A stretch of DNA of 7,254 nucleotides from Rhodobacter sp. Its GTDB lineage: Bacteria; Pseudomonadota; Alphaproteobacteria; Rhodobacterales; Rhodobacteraceae. This document shows, piece by piece, positions 6,210 to 7,254 of the stretch (positions are counted from its first letter, which is position 1; every line of letters starts with the position of its first letter). The notes below the pieces were generated by a model, which was not told the origin of the DNA, did no database searches, and saw only the letters and a program-made list of their open reading frames with translations. The position numbers and the translations under genes are program-made. The stretch lies in the NCBI GenBank assembly GCA_013824055.1, contig PNNE01000008.1, positions 1 through 7,254 on the forward strand. Direction: 5' to 3'.

Positions 6210-6857
6210 TCAGTTCGCCCGTGCAGCATCGGCCGCAGCGAAATGGTCGAGCTGGTCCTGGCGGGCTTTGCGGAAGGCGGGGCGGTCGAGGATGCGGTCG
6301 GTGTAGGCCTGCAACGCCGGGTAACGGCCAAGGACGACGCGCAGCGCGGGCACGCGCAGGATGTCGGCCATCAGCAGGTCGGCCACGGTGAAGCGGTCTG
6401 CGGCAAGGTGGTCGCGCCGCGCAAGGACGGCCTCAAGGCGCGAGAGACGGGACTGCAGCCAGCCTTCCAGCGGGTTTTCCGGGGGCCTGGACAGGCCGAT
6501 GAACCACCAGGGAACGGTGACCATCTCCAGCGAGTTCAGGCCGGCGATGACCCATTCCAGGGTTTCCGCGCGGGGCCTGGGGTCTTTCGGCATGAGGGTT
6601 TCGGATTTCTCGCCAAGGTGCAGCAGGCAGGCCCCGCTTTCGAAGAGCGTGACCTCGCCGTCCTGGAGCGCGGGGACCTGGGCGAAGGGCTGGCGCGCGA
6701 GGTGCTCGGGCTCGGTGCGGTCCTCGAACCTGACGGCGCTGATCGTGTAGGGCAGGCCCGCTTCCTCGCAGGCCCAGCGGAGACGGATGTCCCGGACATG
6801 GCCGCGTGGCGGGGGCGGGACCCAGTCGTAGGTCCAGATCGTCAGCGGATCGGTCAC
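6210..6857 (-). CDS. Glutathione S-transferase family protein
   Basis: A 215-residue soluble protein with the two-domain GST layout. The N-terminal thioredoxin-like domain spans about residues 5-82. It has the cis-proline in QVPAL (Pro62) and the Glu-Ser pair FESGA (73-74) that binds the gamma-glutamyl part of glutathione. The helical C-terminal domain (about 95-205) carries the conserved folding motif FTVADLLMADILR (N-capping box TVAD, 157-160). The segment before the first helix reads YDWVPPPPRGHVRD instead of the usual Ser/Cys-containing turn, so the catalytic residue is unclear; Tyr10 is a possibility. The start is GTG at 6857, set by AGGAAGGA 8 bases upstream. Substrate is unknown. It lies between phaP and phaR, downstream of the phaP terminator. 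A weak promoter (TTGTTC, 18 bp, TATCCT on the minus strand, about 6884-6913) may serve it. Confidence 0.9.
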   Translation of the reverse strand: MTDPLTIWTYDWVPPPPRGHVRDIRLRWACEEAGLPYTISAVRFEDRTEPEHLARQPFAQVPALQDGEVTLFESGACLLHLGEKSETLMPKDPRPRAETLEWVIAGLNSLEMVTVPWWFIGLSRPPENPLEGWLQSRLSRLEAVLARRDHLAADRFTVADLLMADILRVPALRVVLGRYPALQAYTDRILDRPAFRKARQDQLDHFAAADAARAN

Positions 6858-6865
6858 GGCGCTTG

Positions 6866-6873
6866 TCCTTCCT
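6866..6873 (-). promoter_or_regulatory. Ribosome binding site deciding the GTG start of the GST-family gene
   Basis: AGGAAGGA on the minus strand lies 8 bases before GTG (6857). It is the strongest Shine-Dalgarno sequence in this stretch, and the protein read from this GTG (MTDPLTIWTYDW) begins right at the first beta strand of the GST fold. Confidence 0.7.
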
Positions 6874-6902
6874 GCGGGGCATCAGGATAGGAGGAGGGGC
6901 CG

Positions 6903-6935
6903 ACAAAGAACAAGGCCCGGAGTTGCCTCCGGGCC
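6903..6935 (-). terminator. Rho-independent terminator of the phasin gene
   Basis: On the minus strand a perfect 9-bp stem GGCCCGGAG / CTCCGGGCC (6914-6935) closes a GCAA tetraloop and is followed at once by a T-rich tract (TTGTTCTTTGT, down to 6903). It lies about 37 bases after the phaP stop in the direction of transcription. GNRA tetraloop, strong GC stem and T-tract together make a convincing intrinsic terminator. It would insulate the downstream GST gene and phaR from the highly expressed phasin gene. A smaller repeat (GTCCC 6944-6948, GGGAC 6951-6955) precedes it. Confidence 0.88.
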
Positions 6936-6972
6936 CAACGAGCGTCCCTTGGGACACCGAACTCGTTACGAA

Positions 6973-7254
6973 TTACTTCGCAGCGGCAGCGGCCTTCTTG
7001 GCGACGTTGGTCACTTCATTGGTCGCTTTCTTGACAGCGGCGGTCGCGTCTTCCGACATGTCCTTGCCGGCAGCCAGCATCAGCTCGACGGTTTCCATCT
7101 GCACTTTCTTGGCGACTTCGGCGAAGGCGGCCAGGTTCTCGGCAGTCATCTCGGCAGCGGCCGAGGCGAAATCGCTCATCGACTTGGTGTAGTCGGTCGG
7201 CTCGGCCTTGGCTTTGGACATGTCGGCGACCTTGGCCAGGGTGTCCTTGGTCCA
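6973..7254 (-). CDS. phaP: Phasin, PHA granule-associated protein (5' partial)
   Basis: C-terminal 93 residues of a phasin, the small amphipathic protein that coats polyhydroxyalkanoate granules and controls their number and size. The frame is open to the window edge (WTKDTLAKVADMSKAKAEP), so the Met 82 residues before the stop is internal and the true start lies beyond 7254. Family features are the Phasin_2-type segment KSMSDFASAAAEMTAENLAAF, the very typical AEVAKKVQMETVELMLAAGKD, and an alanine/lysine-rich tail (VAKKAAAAAK). It has no membrane segment or signal, as expected. It is the classical target of PhaR, encoded two genes downstream. The stop is TAA (6973-6975), followed by a strong intrinsic terminator. 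The phaP promoter with PhaR sites would be outside the window. Confidence 0.93.
   Translation of the reverse strand, partial: WTKDTLAKVADMSKAKAEPTDYTKSMSDFASAAAEMTAENLAAFAEVAKKVQMETVELMLAAGKDMSEDATAAVKKATNEVTNVAKKAAAAAK

Noticed and set aside
6190..6240. Possible terminator after the GST-family gene (T-run TTTCTTTTT on the minus strand)
   Set aside because: Only a 4-bp stem with a long loop (GCAC/GTGC) can be drawn before the T-run; too weak to call.
6159..6890. 243-codon plus-strand frame opposite the GST-family gene
   Set aside because: Antisense shadow of a recognisable GST-fold protein; no independent support.
1..7254. CRISPR array, tRNA, insertion sequence, prophage or defence-system genes
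   Set aside because: No regularly spaced repeats, cloverleaf sequence, transposase or integrase motifs, or toxin-antitoxin-like small gene pairs were seen on either strand.

Overview
The window is high-GC DNA with dense, strand-consistent genes. Its content (a heterotetrameric sarcosine oxidase operon and a phasin/PhaR polyhydroxyalkanoate region) points to an alphaproteobacterium, most likely a member of the Rhodobacteraceae. This placement rests on recognising the protein families, not on a database search.

Left part (1-3121, + strand): the 3' end of a sarcosine oxidase operon. The alpha subunit gene soxA is cut by the window edge and lacks its N-terminal part. It overlaps the gamma subunit gene soxG by 8 bases. 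soxB and soxD would be expected upstream, outside the window. The complex oxidatively demethylates sarcosine and passes the one-carbon unit to tetrahydrofolate.

Middle (3122-4635): a 94-bp AT-richer gap leads into a DegT/DnrJ/EryC1/StrS-type PLP aminotransferase gene of unknown substrate. A perfect 10-bp inverted repeat (3178-3187 / 3201-3210) lies directly in front of its start codon, and the right arm contains the ribosome binding site. This is the most interesting non-coding signal here. After the gene comes a 232-bp convergent gap with a strong C/G palindrome (4494-4519). The C-rich side of this gap is also a textbook G-quadruplex motif on the minus strand.

Right part (4636-7254, - strand): read in transcription order this is a phasin gene (phaP, N-terminus outside the window), a clear intrinsic terminator, a glutathione S-transferase-family gene, phaR (PHA synthesis repressor), and a LysR-family regulator that starts 3 bases after the phaR stop. 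PhaP coats PHA granules. PhaR represses phasin synthesis when no granules are present. The GST gene lies between phaP and phaR, and a LysR regulator trails phaR.

I found no tRNA, rRNA, CRISPR array, insertion sequence or phage gene. Most of the window is ordinary metabolism and storage-polymer regulation. The items worth a second look are the hairpin over the aminotransferase start, the G-quadruplex/palindrome element, and the arrangement around phaR.
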